From: Methanomicrobiales archaeon HGW-Methanomicrobiales-3
GTDB lineage: Archaea; Halobacteriota; Methanomicrobia; Methanomicrobiales; Methanospirillaceae
Assembly (NCBI GenBank): GCA_002839605.1
Contig: PGYK01000006.1
Location: 62,001-126,000, forward strand
Direction of reading: 5' to 3'
DNA length: 64,000 bases
This document shows positions 32,428-40,693 of this stretch, one piece after another. Numbering within the stretch: position 1 is the first letter of the stretch; each line of letters starts with the position of its first letter. The position numbers were made by a program, and so were the translations under genes. The notes below the pieces were generated by a model, which saw only the letters and a program-made list of their open reading frames with translations, ran no database searches and was not told where the DNA came from.

Positions 32428-34935
32428 TCAGTGCGGGCAGCGGACCCCGAGGTTCGTTCCCAGTTCCTCGAAGGCCAGAAGCCAGCGGCAGGCTTCGTCC
32501 ACGCCACAGGACTTCTTCGCAATCATGTCCGCATGCCGTGCACACCCGATCCGGAAGTACAGGTTCTGGCATTCCCAGAGATCGTACGTCAGGGACAGGG
32601 GTTCAAGGGTTTTGAAGATGGCATTCACCGTCTCCAGGATTGCAGTATCCTCAGCACTTCCAAGGATCTGCTGCATGCGGGTGAGGATAGCCTTTGTTGC
32701 CGCAAATTCGAGCGCCGCGGTATCGGGCGCAAACCTGCCATTGACCATCTCGTGGACCAGGATGTAGAGGTCAGCTATGTCGATGACGGGGGATTTCAAG
32801 GCCTTTTTAATGTCCGCATTCAGGATATACCAGACGGGATCCTCAAGCGCTTTTGGTACCGGGATCTGCATCTCCCGCATCACCTTGAGGAGCGGGAAAT
32901 GCTGGCGGTAGATCTGCCGGTATTCCGATTCGATATCAGGAAGCGTGGATTTTAGAATATAATAGAGAACCTGCCGCTGCCCATCCCTGAACAGGTCAAA
33001 GAGCGTATACGACCGTGAACCAAAGTGCCGTTCAATGGCAAGAATGAGCTGCGGGGAATCGCTCAGGGCAAAGGCACTTTTAAGCTCGGCCTGCATGTGC
33101 CGGAACGCCGCGTCATCAAAAGACTCCCGTGCACCACCTAAGAAGTTGTGACCCCCCAGGTACACGACCGCAAAATCAAGAGTATTTTCCTCCCCGGTGA
33201 TCTGGGAGTGGAGAAAGACTTTCCCCATGGCAAGCCGGAGATCCCCGGAGATTAATCGTTCGTAGGCCTCGGTCCGGATCGTGTAGTTCCGGATAAGGAT
33301 CTTGTCGGGCGATTCGGCAACCAGCGACGAGAGGGCGACATGGAATCCCACGCGGGAGAGATCGACAACCGCGGTCCGTACAAAGTTCCGGTACACGGCG
33401 GCCCCGTTTTCGTATTCCTTCAGGTTGCTCTTCGCATTATGGAGGATCTCGGTAAACTCCGGTTCAAGGTCAAGGCCGGTGATCTCCCGGAAGAGCTGCA
33501 TGGCACGACAGGCGTACTGCATGACCTGCACGGGCTCGATGCCGGAGATATCGTCAAAGAACCAGCCGCAGCTCGTGTACATCAGGAGCGCGTTCCGCTG
33601 CATCTCCAGAAGTTTGAGCGCCTGTACCCTATCCTCATATGAGAGCGGGCGGAGGGCATGCGAGGCAAAGAAAGCAGCTGTATTAGCCGGTGACCGGTCA
33701 AGGATAACCCCGATATAATCATCCCGGACCTGCCACGGGTCCGATACATACGAGTTCATCCGGTCCAGGTAGACCGGAACGATGGTATCCCGGAGCCAGT
33801 CCATTGCCGTGCGGAGCGGGGTTCGCCAGCCCTGGCGCCACGAGATCTCGCAGGCCTGTGGAAGAACCGCTGGCGGAGGGGGGCCTGGCGGGCCATGCGG
33901 GATCGGCAGCGCAGCCCTCACAATCGCTCCGTGCGTGCAGCAGCCACAGTCACTGCGCCACCGCTCTATCCCGTGGGGGCAGCTCCAGGAGGTGTTCTCG
34001 ATGATTGTAACCTCATAGGTAGGGGGAAAGAGCGCGAGGTACTCCCCGAAGATGGTGATCTGGGCCGGGTGTTTCTGTTCGATAAGCCAGAGGGCATAGG
34101 AGAGCGCCATGTCGCCGAACCGGTGGTGGTGGCCATAGGTCTCGCCATCCGATGCAACGGTCAGGAGCCCGAACTGCTTCTGGTTCCGGGTGAAGTACTG
34201 CATCATCCGGCTGGCAAAGACCTCCCCGTTGTCGAGCAGGTTCGAGAATGCCACTTCCTGGGCAAGGGCATCGTCATAGAAGAAGAGCGCAATCGACCGG
34301 CCCGAGGGAAGGTGACAGAGGTAGGGCATGGAGGTGTCAAGCGTTTTCCCATTCACCTCGGTCCAGCGGGTCTCCCCGGTCTTCCGGACGCGGCAGGCCT
34401 GGTTTGGCGAGAGGATGGTGAACAGGATGCCTTCCTGGGCAAGCATCTCGAGCGTTGTTATATCTACCGCAGTTTCTGCAAGCCACATCCCCTCGGGTTT
34501 TCGCATGAACCGGTGCTCGAAATCCCGGATGCCCCAGAGGATCTCGGTGTGCTTGTCGCGGCGGTTTGCAAGCGGCATGATGATATGGTTATACACCTGT
34601 GCCAGCGCAGCGCCGTGACCGGAGAACCGCTCCCTGCTCTCGGCATCCGCAGCAAGGATCGCGGCATATACCTCAGGCTTGTGCTCCTCTAACCACGCAA
34701 GAAGGGTAGGCCCGAAATTGAAGCTGATCCGGGCATAGTTGTTGACAATATCGATGATCCGCTTATCGGAATCCAGGATCCGGGACGCTGCATTGGGGGC
34801 GTAGCATTCAGCAGTGATCCGGGCATTCCAGTCATGGTATGGGTAGGCCGAATCCTCTACCTCCACCTCTTCAAGCCACGGGTTCTCGCGGGGTGGCTGG
34901 TAAAAGTGACCGTGAATGCAGACATAGCGGCTCAT
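32428..34935 (-). CDS. GH57-like glycoside hydrolase family protein (DUF3536)
   Basis: The 835-residue product has the GH57-type N-terminal catalytic fold (HGHFYQPPRENPW at the start, then ...SFNFGPTLLAWLEEHKPEVY, EGMWLAETAV and TVASDGETYGHHHRFG, which carry the usual nucleophile and acid regions) followed by the long C-terminal DUF3536 domain. Substrate is probably an alpha-glucan, an inference from the family. A Pro/Gly-rich insert (IPHGPPGPPPP) lies near residue 340 after the cysteine-rich SDCGCCTHG. Its length is typical. It is divergent from the DUF3467 gene. Confidence 0.88.
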   Translation of the reverse strand: MSRYVCIHGHFYQPPRENPWLEEVEVEDSAYPYHDWNARITAECYAPNAASRILDSDKRIIDIVNNYARISFNFGPTLLAWLEEHKPEVYAAILAADAESRERFSGHGAALAQVYNHIIMPLANRRDKHTEILWGIRDFEHRFMRKPEGMWLAETAVDITTLEMLAQEGILFTILSPNQACRVRKTGETRWTEVNGKTLDTSMPYLCHLPSGRSIALFFYDDALAQEVAFSNLLDNGEVFASRMMQYFTRNQKQFGLLTVASDGETYGHHHRFGDMALSYALWLIEQKHPAQITIFGEYLALFPPTYEVTIIENTSWSCPHGIERWRSDCGCCTHGAIVRAALPIPHGPPGPPPPAVLPQACEISWRQGWRTPLRTAMDWLRDTIVPVYLDRMNSYVSDPWQVRDDYIGVILDRSPANTAAFFASHALRPLSYEDRVQALKLLEMQRNALLMYTSCGWFFDDISGIEPVQVMQYACRAMQLFREITGLDLEPEFTEILHNAKSNLKEYENGAAVYRNFVRTAVVDLSRVGFHVALSSLVAESPDKILIRNYTIRTEAYERLISGDLRLAMGKVFLHSQITGEENTLDFAVVYLGGHNFLGGARESFDDAAFRHMQAELKSAFALSDSPQLILAIERHFGSRSYTLFDLFRDGQRQVLYYILKSTLPDIESEYRQIYRQHFPLLKVMREMQIPVPKALEDPVWYILNADIKKALKSPVIDIADLYILVHEMVNGRFAPDTAALEFAATKAILTRMQQILGSAEDTAILETVNAIFKTLEPLSLTYDLWECQNLYFRIGCARHADMIAKKSCGVDEACRWLLAFEELGTNLGVRCPH

Positions 34936-35103
34936 GGTTACCCTAAGTCCTCCGGCTGACGGGTTTTGGGGCCGGTAGCGTTATTCTCCCACTCTCTTTT
35001 TCTCCCAGATAATAGTTCCGGGGTGGTGAGGCATCACCGGGCCTGAACTCCGTATCAAAAAACAGGAAAAGACGGATATTCCGGCAGGGGCAACACTGAT
35101 GAC

Positions 35104-35397
35104 ATGACCAGCCAGGAAATCTCAGTCAATATCCCGCCCACGCTCGACCCCGTGTACAGCAACATGATCCAGATCGCCTACAAGGACGACGAGTTCACGT
35201 TCATGTTCCTCCACCAGCTCCCGCAGGTGAACCAGGCGCGGGCAAAGGCGATCGTCTCGATCACCCCGGCACATGCCAAGAATCTCCTTTCGGTGCTGAC
35301 GAAGACCGTTGCCGACTACGAGTCCAAGTTCGGCACCATTGCCCCAAAAGAGCAGCCCGGGCCCAAGAACGTTACCACGCTGTCCGGCTATTCCTGA
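35104..35397 (+). CDS. DUF3467 domain protein
   Basis: The 97-residue product has the DUF3467 pattern (SNMIQIAYKDDEFTFMFLHQ ... KAIVSITPAHAKNLLSVLTKTVADYESKFG). The family is widespread in archaea and bacteria with unknown function. It stands alone, 55 bases before tRNA-Thr on the same strand. Confidence 0.88.
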   Translation: MTSQEISVNIPPTLDPVYSNMIQIAYKDDEFTFMFLHQLPQVNQARAKAIVSITPAHAKNLLSVLTKTVADYESKFGTIAPKEQPGPKNVTTLSGYS

Positions 35398-35452
35398 TCC
35401 GGGCGCACACATATTTTTATTAACGCACAAAGCGGATAGTATGAGGTATTGC

Positions 35453-35524
35453 GCCGCCGTGGCTTAGCGGCATAGCGGCTGATTCGTAATCAGCAGGTCG
35501 GGGGTTCAATTCCCCCCGGCGGCT
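35453..35524 (+). tRNA. tRNA-Thr (anticodon CGT)
   Basis: The acceptor GCCGCCG pairs with CGGCGGC; the anticodon stem GCTGA/TCAGC encloses TTCGTAA with anticodon CGT; the discriminator U is typical of archaeal tRNA-Thr. CCA is not encoded. A TATA-like ATTTTTATTAA lies about 40 bases upstream. The 12 bases directly after the acceptor stem start (GGCTTGCAAACA, 35521-35532) recur at 36391-36402, after a toxin-antitoxin pair, suggesting an integration site. Confidence 0.95.
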
Positions 35525-35532
35525 TGCAAACA
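35521..35532 (+). repeat. possible attL: 3' end of tRNA-Thr
   Basis: The 12-base stretch GGCTTGCAAACA is repeated exactly at 36391-36402. The preceding C-run of the tRNA T arm is also partly matched there. Confidence 0.4.
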
Positions 35533-35695
35533 AAAGGTTCAAAGCCTTACTGTTTTAAAAAAAAATGTAAATCTCTCCATGGAAGAGATTCAACAAAATT
35601 GTCCATATCTTAACAAGCAGCGATTATCTTAAAAATCCTGACGCATCCCTCTTCGGTAGGGAAAAGAGGAAATCTGGTGTGATTTTTCGATACGT
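35525..35695. other. AT-rich spacer after tRNA-Thr
   Basis: The 171 bases are much richer in A and T than the flanks and contain a hairpin with AATCTCT/AGAGATT arms (35569-35589). This change in composition begins right at the tRNA end. Confidence 0.4.
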
Positions 35696-35998
35696 TTATT
35701 CAGAGAATGATCTGAAATGCCCATATTTTTTATGAGCCTGTTCGATGGGCATAACATCGAGGATCTTAACCGCCTTATCCTCATCGTAAATCCGGTAGAA
35801 TGCGGTCCATGTCCTGCCGATGTGCAACCGGTACAGGACATAGCCGTCCTTTAAGCATAATTTCTCCTTATCCCCTCGTTTGCCCGGATACGGATTCTCT
35901 CTGAGGGACAAGAGTTTTTCTTTCGTGATTCTCCGGCTTTTCTCATCAAAGCTGTTGATCTTATCGACCTGTTCCTGTTCGATGAGAAGGTGAAACAT
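35696..35998 (-). CDS. RelE/ParE-family toxin
   Basis: The 100-residue product matches the type II RelE/ParE fold (VDKINSFDEKSRRITKEKLLSLRENPYPGKRGDKEKLCLKDGYVLYRLHIGRTWTAFYRI...). Such toxins usually cleave mRNA at the ribosome or poison gyrase. ATG 35998 shares its A with the antitoxin stop (TGATG), the tight coupling typical of toxin-antitoxin pairs. Base composition is AT-richer than the neighbours. Confidence 0.85.
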   Translation of the reverse strand: MFHLLIEQEQVDKINSFDEKSRRITKEKLLSLRENPYPGKRGDKEKLCLKDGYVLYRLHIGRTWTAFYRIYDEDKAVKILDVMPIEQAHKKYGHFRSFSE

Positions 35999-36192
35999 CA
36001 ATCTTTGATCTCCGAGAGTGAAACAAAATTGCCCTCTTCCTCGATCCGTTTCATATCAGTAACAAGGCGCTCCTTTTTACGAGCCTCCATCATCTCTTCC
36101 AGAAGCTCGGTGTAGGTCTGTCCCGCAGAACGCATCTCGGAAAGCTCTTTCCAGACCGATTCAGCTACCGGTATCCGCTTTACTGCCGACAT
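35998..36192 (-). CDS. antitoxin of the RelE-type pair
   Basis: The 64-residue helical, acidic protein (SAVKRIPVAESVWKELSEM...LLEEMMEARKKERLVTDMKRI) precedes and overlaps the toxin gene. It is of the small archaeal antitoxin type with an N-terminal DNA-binding strand and a C-terminal helix. ATG 36192 is used; 36198 is possible. No ribosome site is seen, so the message may be leaderless. It lies in the segment between the tRNA-Thr end and its repeat. Confidence 0.75.
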   Translation of the reverse strand: MSAVKRIPVAESVWKELSEMRSAGQTYTELLEEMMEARKKERLVTDMKRIEEEGNFVSLSEIKD

Positions 36193-36390
36193 GATCATAT
36201 GATACACATGACAAATATGAATAATTTTGGACATTCCCATTTCGCTTTTGCACCATCCTCGTGGAAGATCTCGCGGTGGGCTTCGCAGGCGGTAAGAACC
36301 TAGGGGATAGTCCTGCCAGTCCGGGCATAATCGAACGCCCGGCATTTGAACGTGGACAATACGCGGGAACACGACAGAGCTACCCCCTCC

Positions 36391-36402
36391 GGCTTGCAAA
36401 CA
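36391..36402 (+). repeat. possible attR: repeat of the tRNA-Thr 3' end
   Basis: An exact copy of GGCTTGCAAACA found at the tRNA-Thr end 870 bases before. A partly matching C-run precedes it. No integrase lies between, so the element, if real, is a remnant. Confidence 0.4.
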
Positions 36403-36494
36403 GACATTCCTGAGGGAATTGGATTTTTTTTAAATTTTCCACAACGAACGTATCTGAATTTTTCCTGACTGGCCTATTCAAAGGCCCGCCATAT

Positions 36495-36505
36495 CTTTAT
36501 TAAAT
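36495..36505 (+). promoter_or_regulatory. TATA box of the histidine kinase gene
   Basis: CTTTATTAAAT lies about 25 bases before ATG 36525, the distance expected for a leaderless transcript; no ribosome site is present. Confidence 0.6.
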
Positions 36506-36524
36506 TATCCGGATAATTCCATTC

Positions 36525-38588
36525 ATGGCATTTGCCCTTTTTGAGGAGTTCGTCCTTCTGTTCCAGATGGCATGCGTCGTCTTCCTCTTCGCCTACCTCT
36601 TCTCAAAAAGCCGGTTTTATACCCAGGTGCTCGAACATCGCGCAACCATCGCCACTCAGGTATTGCTTGCCATCATCTTCGGGCTGCTCTCCATATACGG
36701 CATGAGCAGCGGGGTCTCATTTTATACTGCGAATGTCAATATCCGTGATTTCGGGCCTATGGCAGCCGGCCTTGCCTGCGGACCCTATGTCGGACTCGGA
36801 GCAGGAATTATCGGACTCCTGTACCGCATCTCACTTGGGGGTACCAATGTCTATGCAGTCGCTCTCGGGCCCCTCGTGGCAGGTATCATTGGCGGACTGG
36901 TCTACTCTTACAGCAAACGTGAACTGGTCCCGGTGACACGTGCGGTAATTATCACGTTTGTCGTGGAAACCCTCATCTCCGCGTTTGCCATCATCATCCG
37001 GATTCTTGGAGGCGAGTCATACGAGAAATGGATGACGGTGACGGTCAATGTCGCATTCCCGATGATCATCATGACCACCATTGCCGTCGGAGTGTTCTGT
37101 TACATCCTCCACAACCAGATACACGAGCGAAAGACAGCAGCAGAGAAACTGCAACTCGAACTCGAGGTGGAGTCCAAGAGGAACCTCAATACCATCATCA
37201 ACACGATCGCCTATCCGGTCTATGTCCTTGACCGTGACCATCTGCTGATCCTTGTGAATGATAGTTACTGCCGGTTTATCGGACGGCCAAGGGAAGAGAT
37301 TTTGGGAAAAACCCACCGCGAACTCTTCAACCAGTCAGATGCAGAACGGCACTGGGACCGGGTCGAGGATGGATTTTCAACCCATGCGCCGCGCGAAGAA
37401 GAAGTGACGATCATTCGGCCAGCGGACGGACAGTCCTGCACGATCATCTCCACGTCTGCCATGTATACGGATGCATCCGGGCAGGAATTCATGGTGGGGG
37501 TCATCCAGGATATCACGGAGCGCAAGAAGATGCAGGTGGAACTTGCACAAAACGAGGCGTGGTATCGTATCCTCTTCGAGCATACGGGCGCTGCCACCAT
37601 CATCATAAACGATGACGGGACGATCGATCAGGCGAATTCTGAGTTCGTTCAGCTGGTCGGTGTCCCCCGGGAAGAGATCGAGGGTACGATGAGCTGGACC
37701 CTGATTTCCCACCCGGATGACCTCGATATGGTGAAAAAGTTTCACCATGAGCGGCGGAAGGATCCCGCTTCTGCCCCCGCTGCATATACGGTCAGGATCA
37801 TTGACAGGAGTGGCGTCACCAAAACCCTGCATGCCGTAGTTGCCCTGATACCGGGAACAAAAAAATCCATCGCTTCCTATGTTGACATCAGCGAGCAGAA
37901 ACGATCCGAGGAGGCATTGGCGCAGGTAAACCGGAAACTGAACCTTCTCTCCTCCATTACCCGCCATGACATCATCAACCAGCTCCTGGTCCTCAAAGGA
38001 TATCTCGCGCTGCTGCGGAAGAAGACCGAAGAGCCGCAACTCATCGATTTTATCGATCGGACCAATAAGGCAACCGTCAATATCGAGCACCAGATCCTCT
38101 TTACCCGCGACTACCAGGACATGGGGGTGAACGCCCCGGCATGGCAGAATGTGAAAACAACCATCCTCGATGCCTTGGCTGCATTGCCGATGGGCAGTGT
38201 CATCGTGGAGGTGGACCGGCCGGATCTTGAGATCCTTGCCGATCCCCTCTTTTTAAAAGTCTTCTACAACCTGATCGACAATTCCCTCCGGTATGCCGGG
38301 GAGGGGCTCCAGAAGATCCGGGTAGAATCGCAAAGATCCGATGATGGTCTGGTAATCACCTACACGGATGACGGGGTGGGAGTTCCAGACGGGGACAAAA
38401 AACATCTCTTTGAACGAGGCTTTGGAAAAAATACCGGCTTTGGCCTCTTCCTCTCCCGTGAGATACTCTCGATCACCGGAATCACCATTGATGAGACCGG
38501 AACGTTCGGGAAAGGGGCAGAGTTTACCCTCAGGGTGCCCCCTGGGATGTACCGGTTCGGGAACGGAAACGGATCCGTATCCGGATAA
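36525..38588 (+). CDS. membrane-bound sensor histidine kinase (5TMR-LYT, two PAS, kinase)
   Basis: The 687-residue product has about six N-terminal transmembrane segments with the 5TM receptor LYT-type motif DFGPMAAGLACGPYVGLGAGIIG, a coiled coil, two PAS domains (about 215-330 and 345-460), a helical phosphoacceptor region with the H-box SSITRHDIINQL and a HATPase domain with DNSLRYAGEGLQKI (N box), TDDGVGVP (G1) and GFGKNTGFGLFL (G2). The signal is unknown. No response regulator gene is adjacent. The H box is almost the same as that of the kinase at 44367, so they belong to one group. Confidence 0.93.
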   Translation: MAFALFEEFVLLFQMACVVFLFAYLFSKSRFYTQVLEHRATIATQVLLAIIFGLLSIYGMSSGVSFYTANVNIRDFGPMAAGLACGPYVGLGAGIIGLLYRISLGGTNVYAVALGPLVAGIIGGLVYSYSKRELVPVTRAVIITFVVETLISAFAIIIRILGGESYEKWMTVTVNVAFPMIIMTTIAVGVFCYILHNQIHERKTAAEKLQLELEVESKRNLNTIINTIAYPVYVLDRDHLLILVNDSYCRFIGRPREEILGKTHRELFNQSDAERHWDRVEDGFSTHAPREEEVTIIRPADGQSCTIISTSAMYTDASGQEFMVGVIQDITERKKMQVELAQNEAWYRILFEHTGAATIIINDDGTIDQANSEFVQLVGVPREEIEGTMSWTLISHPDDLDMVKKFHHERRKDPASAPAAYTVRIIDRSGVTKTLHAVVALIPGTKKSIASYVDISEQKRSEEALAQVNRKLNLLSSITRHDIINQLLVLKGYLALLRKKTEEPQLIDFIDRTNKATVNIEHQILFTRDYQDMGVNAPAWQNVKTTILDALAALPMGSVIVEVDRPDLEILADPLFLKVFYNLIDNSLRYAGEGLQKIRVESQRSDDGLVITYTDDGVGVPDGDKKHLFERGFGKNTGFGLFLSREILSITGITIDETGTFGKGAEFTLRVPPGMYRFGNGNGSVSG

Positions 38589-38685
38589 TTCTGTGTATTG
38601 TCTGAACCGAAACATACCGGGCAGGGGAGACCGGCGGGTTCTGCTGGCCGGTTGCACCTGCTTTAGTCCGTTCTGAATCAAGGGA

Positions 38686-38696
38686 CTATTAATACC
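38686..38696 (+). promoter_or_regulatory. TATA box of the small-export-family gene
   Basis: CTATTAATACC lies about 35 bases before ATG 38727. Confidence 0.45.
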
Positions 38697-38726
38697 ATTC
38701 AGGACAAAGGGCACAACGAGAATCGT

Positions 38727-39266
38727 ATGGAGAATAAGAAACCCCAATCCGGCTGGCTGCAGGTGGTGCAGGTAGCCGGATTTTTCCTTGGCGGCATCCT
38801 CGCCATCCCGCTTGCAATCGGCATATCTGCCGGCAGCACCCTGCACGTAACGCTCGGATTCATCGGATCCATCCTGATCCTCCAGCCGGTTGCGACAGCG
38901 GCCGGGATTTTGCTCGGCATCCCGCCGGTCCCGGTCCTTTTGATCATGCTCTCGATTGGGATCTCGGTCATCTTCATCTTCTTTGGCATCTGCGATCTTT
39001 TTGCTGAAAAGTCCGCGTGGCTCCGGAGCCAGCTTGACAAGGTTGATGCAATCGCACAACGGTCCGCCCTGTTCCAGAAGTACGGGATCATCACCCTCAT
39101 CCCATTCATCTGGGTGCCGGGCGTGGGACTGTACGGCTGCGTGCTCCTCTCGTGGATCTTTGGCTGGCGGGACCTCAAAGGCATCAGCATCATCCTTGCC
39201 GGCTGGATGCTGGCAGTATTCATCGTGCTCGGGGCATCGCTTGGTGCAATGGAGATTGTCACCTGA
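38727..39266 (+). CDS. small multi-drug export family membrane protein (COG2426)
   Basis: The 179-residue product has four or five transmembrane segments and the family signature TLIPFIWVPGVGLYGCVLLSWIFGW. Members are predicted small exporters of unknown substrate. It stands alone; a dispersed R1 repeat follows its stop. Confidence 0.82.
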   Translation: MENKKPQSGWLQVVQVAGFFLGGILAIPLAIGISAGSTLHVTLGFIGSILILQPVATAAGILLGIPPVPVLLIMLSIGISVIFIFFGICDLFAEKSAWLRSQLDKVDAIAQRSALFQKYGIITLIPFIWVPGVGLYGCVLLSWIFGWRDLKGISIILAGWMLAVFIVLGASLGAMEIVT

Positions 39267-39282
39267 TCCATTGTGGAAAGAT

Positions 39283-39509
39283 GCTCTTTAGAAATCATTC
39301 CCATAGTGTCCTTTTGTGGAATTACGAGGATGAAACCCTCTCTCCCCCAAAAGGGGAGGCAACCTGCGGGGGCTAGCCCCCTTGACCCCCGGGTCTGTCA
39401 TTCAGTTTCAAGCGCCCATGTACGGCCTGCTCCACGGGGCGAGGGTCGATGAGACCCCGAGCGCCCGTGGCTCCATCGCAGATCAATCTATGATTTCTGG
39501 CAGGTTTTC
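39283..39509 (+). repeat. repeat R1, full copy b
   Basis: The 227-base copy begins GCTCTTTAGAAAT and ends GCAGGTTTTC. Hairpins are CTCCCC/GGGGAG near 39342-39357, GGGGGC-TA-GCCCCC (39368-39381) and GGGTC-GATGA-GACCC (39443-39457). From 39428 to 39487 it is almost identical to 62590-62649 on the other strand. Confidence 0.88.
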
Positions 39510-39585
39510 AACAGAACTCGGAAAGATGAACAAAGAATTCCCCTTTCGGATTATCTTTTTCGGTTGTGAGGAGCATTACCTGTGA
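39382..39585 (+). CDS. possible R1-encoded micro-ORF (doubtful)
   Basis: This 67-residue open frame contains the stretch LLHGARVDETPSARGSIA, which is also encoded by R1 copy c. Across 17 shared codons the two copies differ at two bases, both synonymous. Beyond the shared part only RxSTExxKxN is kept. There is no ribosome site and the frame is open by chance in GC-rich repeats, so coding is unproven. Confidence 0.25.
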   Translation: MTPGSVIQFQAPMYGLLHGARVDETPSARGSIADQSMISGRFSTELGKMNKEFPFRIIFFGCEEHYL

Positions 39586-39661
39586 TCCGGAAGATAGCTA
39601 CACCGTTCCAGGCAAAAGGGAAAATAATCGCAGTTCACGAGTGAATTTCCAGATCACCCGG

Positions 39662-40048
39662 TCACTCCTTTGCCTTCATCACGAGCCACTCCTTCTCGCC
39701 GGCCTTTTTAAACCGGACCAGCACGTATTTCCCGGTGAACCGGCTGCCATGGAAGACCACTTCGATCCGATCATCGCCCCACACGAGCGCCTCGTACGTT
39801 CCGTGGTCGGCAATGGAAACCGTCCCCGCCCCGTACTCTCCTTCCGGGATCGTGCCCTCGAACGTGATATAGGAAAGTTCGTGGTCCTCAACCGCAATCG
39901 CAAGCCGGCGTTCACCCGGAACTTCCGGCAGCCCCTTTGGCACAGCCCAGCTCTTCAGCACCCCGTCGCGTTCCAGCCGGAGGTCGAAATGATGGTGCTT
40001 TGCGGCATGGTCATGGAGCACGAACCGCAGGGCTGGCGTCTGGCTCAA
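39662..40048 (-). CDS. stand-alone LigD-type 3'-phosphoesterase domain protein
   Basis: The 128-residue product is the phosphoesterase domain known from the N-terminus of LigD (DNA end processing): RFVLHDHAAKHHHFDLRLERDGVLKSWAVPKG, with histidines and the Asp/Arg of the active site, and a later EGEYGAGTV motif. No ligase or polymerase domain follows. The start overlaps the ThiE stop by four bases, so it is the last gene of the thiM-thiE unit despite its unrelated role. Confidence 0.9.
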   Translation of the reverse strand: MSQTPALRFVLHDHAAKHHHFDLRLERDGVLKSWAVPKGLPEVPGERRLAIAVEDHELSYITFEGTIPEGEYGAGTVSIADHGTYEALVWGDDRIEVVFHGSRFTGKYVLVRFKKAGEKEWLVMKAKE

Positions 40049-40683
40049 TCTTTTGCCTCCTCTCTTGCCTGCCTGATCAACGTTTTGAGGGTGCGGGCTG
40101 CGACGGTGATATCCGGCGCGGATACGACTGCGGAGATGACAGCCGCCCCCGCCGCCCCGGCCCGGATCACGTCCTGGACATTGCCGGGCCCGATCCCGCC
40201 AATAGCGATGACCGGAATACGGATTGCCATCCGGATCTTCCGGAGCTGGCCAAGACCCTGCCCCGGCCCGGCATCGGCTTTTGAGGTTGTACCAAACACC
40301 GGGCTGAGCGCCACATAATCCGCCCCCGCAGATTCTGCCGCAAGCGCCTCATCCGCGTTTCCCACCGAGACGCCGATGATGAATCCCGGCGGGGCGAGTT
40401 GCCGGGCAACGTCCAAAGAGAGATCCCCCTGCCCGAGATGGACCCCGTCCGCCCCGCAGGAGAGGGCAACATCCAGCCGGTCATTGACAATAAAAAGTGC
40501 ACCGGCAGGGTTCGTTACTGCCCGGATCTTTTTGCCGACCCTGGCAAGCTCCCGGCAATCCAGGGTTTTATCCCGGAGCTGGATCGCGTCAGCCCCTCCG
40601 GCAACAGCACGCCGTGCAATCTCTGCATGCGAAAGCCCTCCCGCAAGCGTCTCATCGGTAATGACGTAGAGATCGTAGGGCAT
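40045..40683 (-). CDS. thiE: thiamine-phosphate synthase ThiE
   Basis: ThiE joins HMP pyrophosphate and thiazole phosphate to thiamine phosphate. The 212-residue TIM barrel has the motifs QLRDK, NDRLDVAL..GADGVHLGQGDL, GVSVGNADEAL and GADYVALSPVFGTTSK with later GGI..GNV. It lies 10 bases after thiM and overlaps the LigD-type gene by four bases. Confidence 0.95.
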   Translation of the reverse strand: MPYDLYVITDETLAGGLSHAEIARRAVAGGADAIQLRDKTLDCRELARVGKKIRAVTNPAGALFIVNDRLDVALSCGADGVHLGQGDLSLDVARQLAPPGFIIGVSVGNADEALAAESAGADYVALSPVFGTTSKADAGPGQGLGQLRKIRMAIRIPVIAIGGIGPGNVQDVIRAGAAGAAVISAVVSAPDITVAARTLKTLIRQAREEAKD

Positions 40684-40693
40684 AAAAAAAAGA

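Larger units (their letters stand above)
36193..36524. other. 332-base gap with tRNA-end repeat and tRNA-like relic
   Basis: The gap holds the promoter region of the toxin-antitoxin pair, a possible degenerate tRNA on the minus strand (36315-36393), the tRNA-end repeat at 36391-36402, and the promoter of the histidine kinase. No gene is seen. Confidence 0.5.
39267..39661. other. 395-base gap with a full R1 repeat
   Basis: R1 copy b fills 39283-39509. The remaining 150 bases are AT-richer and hold no gene; a 67-residue open frame crossing the R1 end is discussed as a micro-ORF. Confidence 0.6.
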
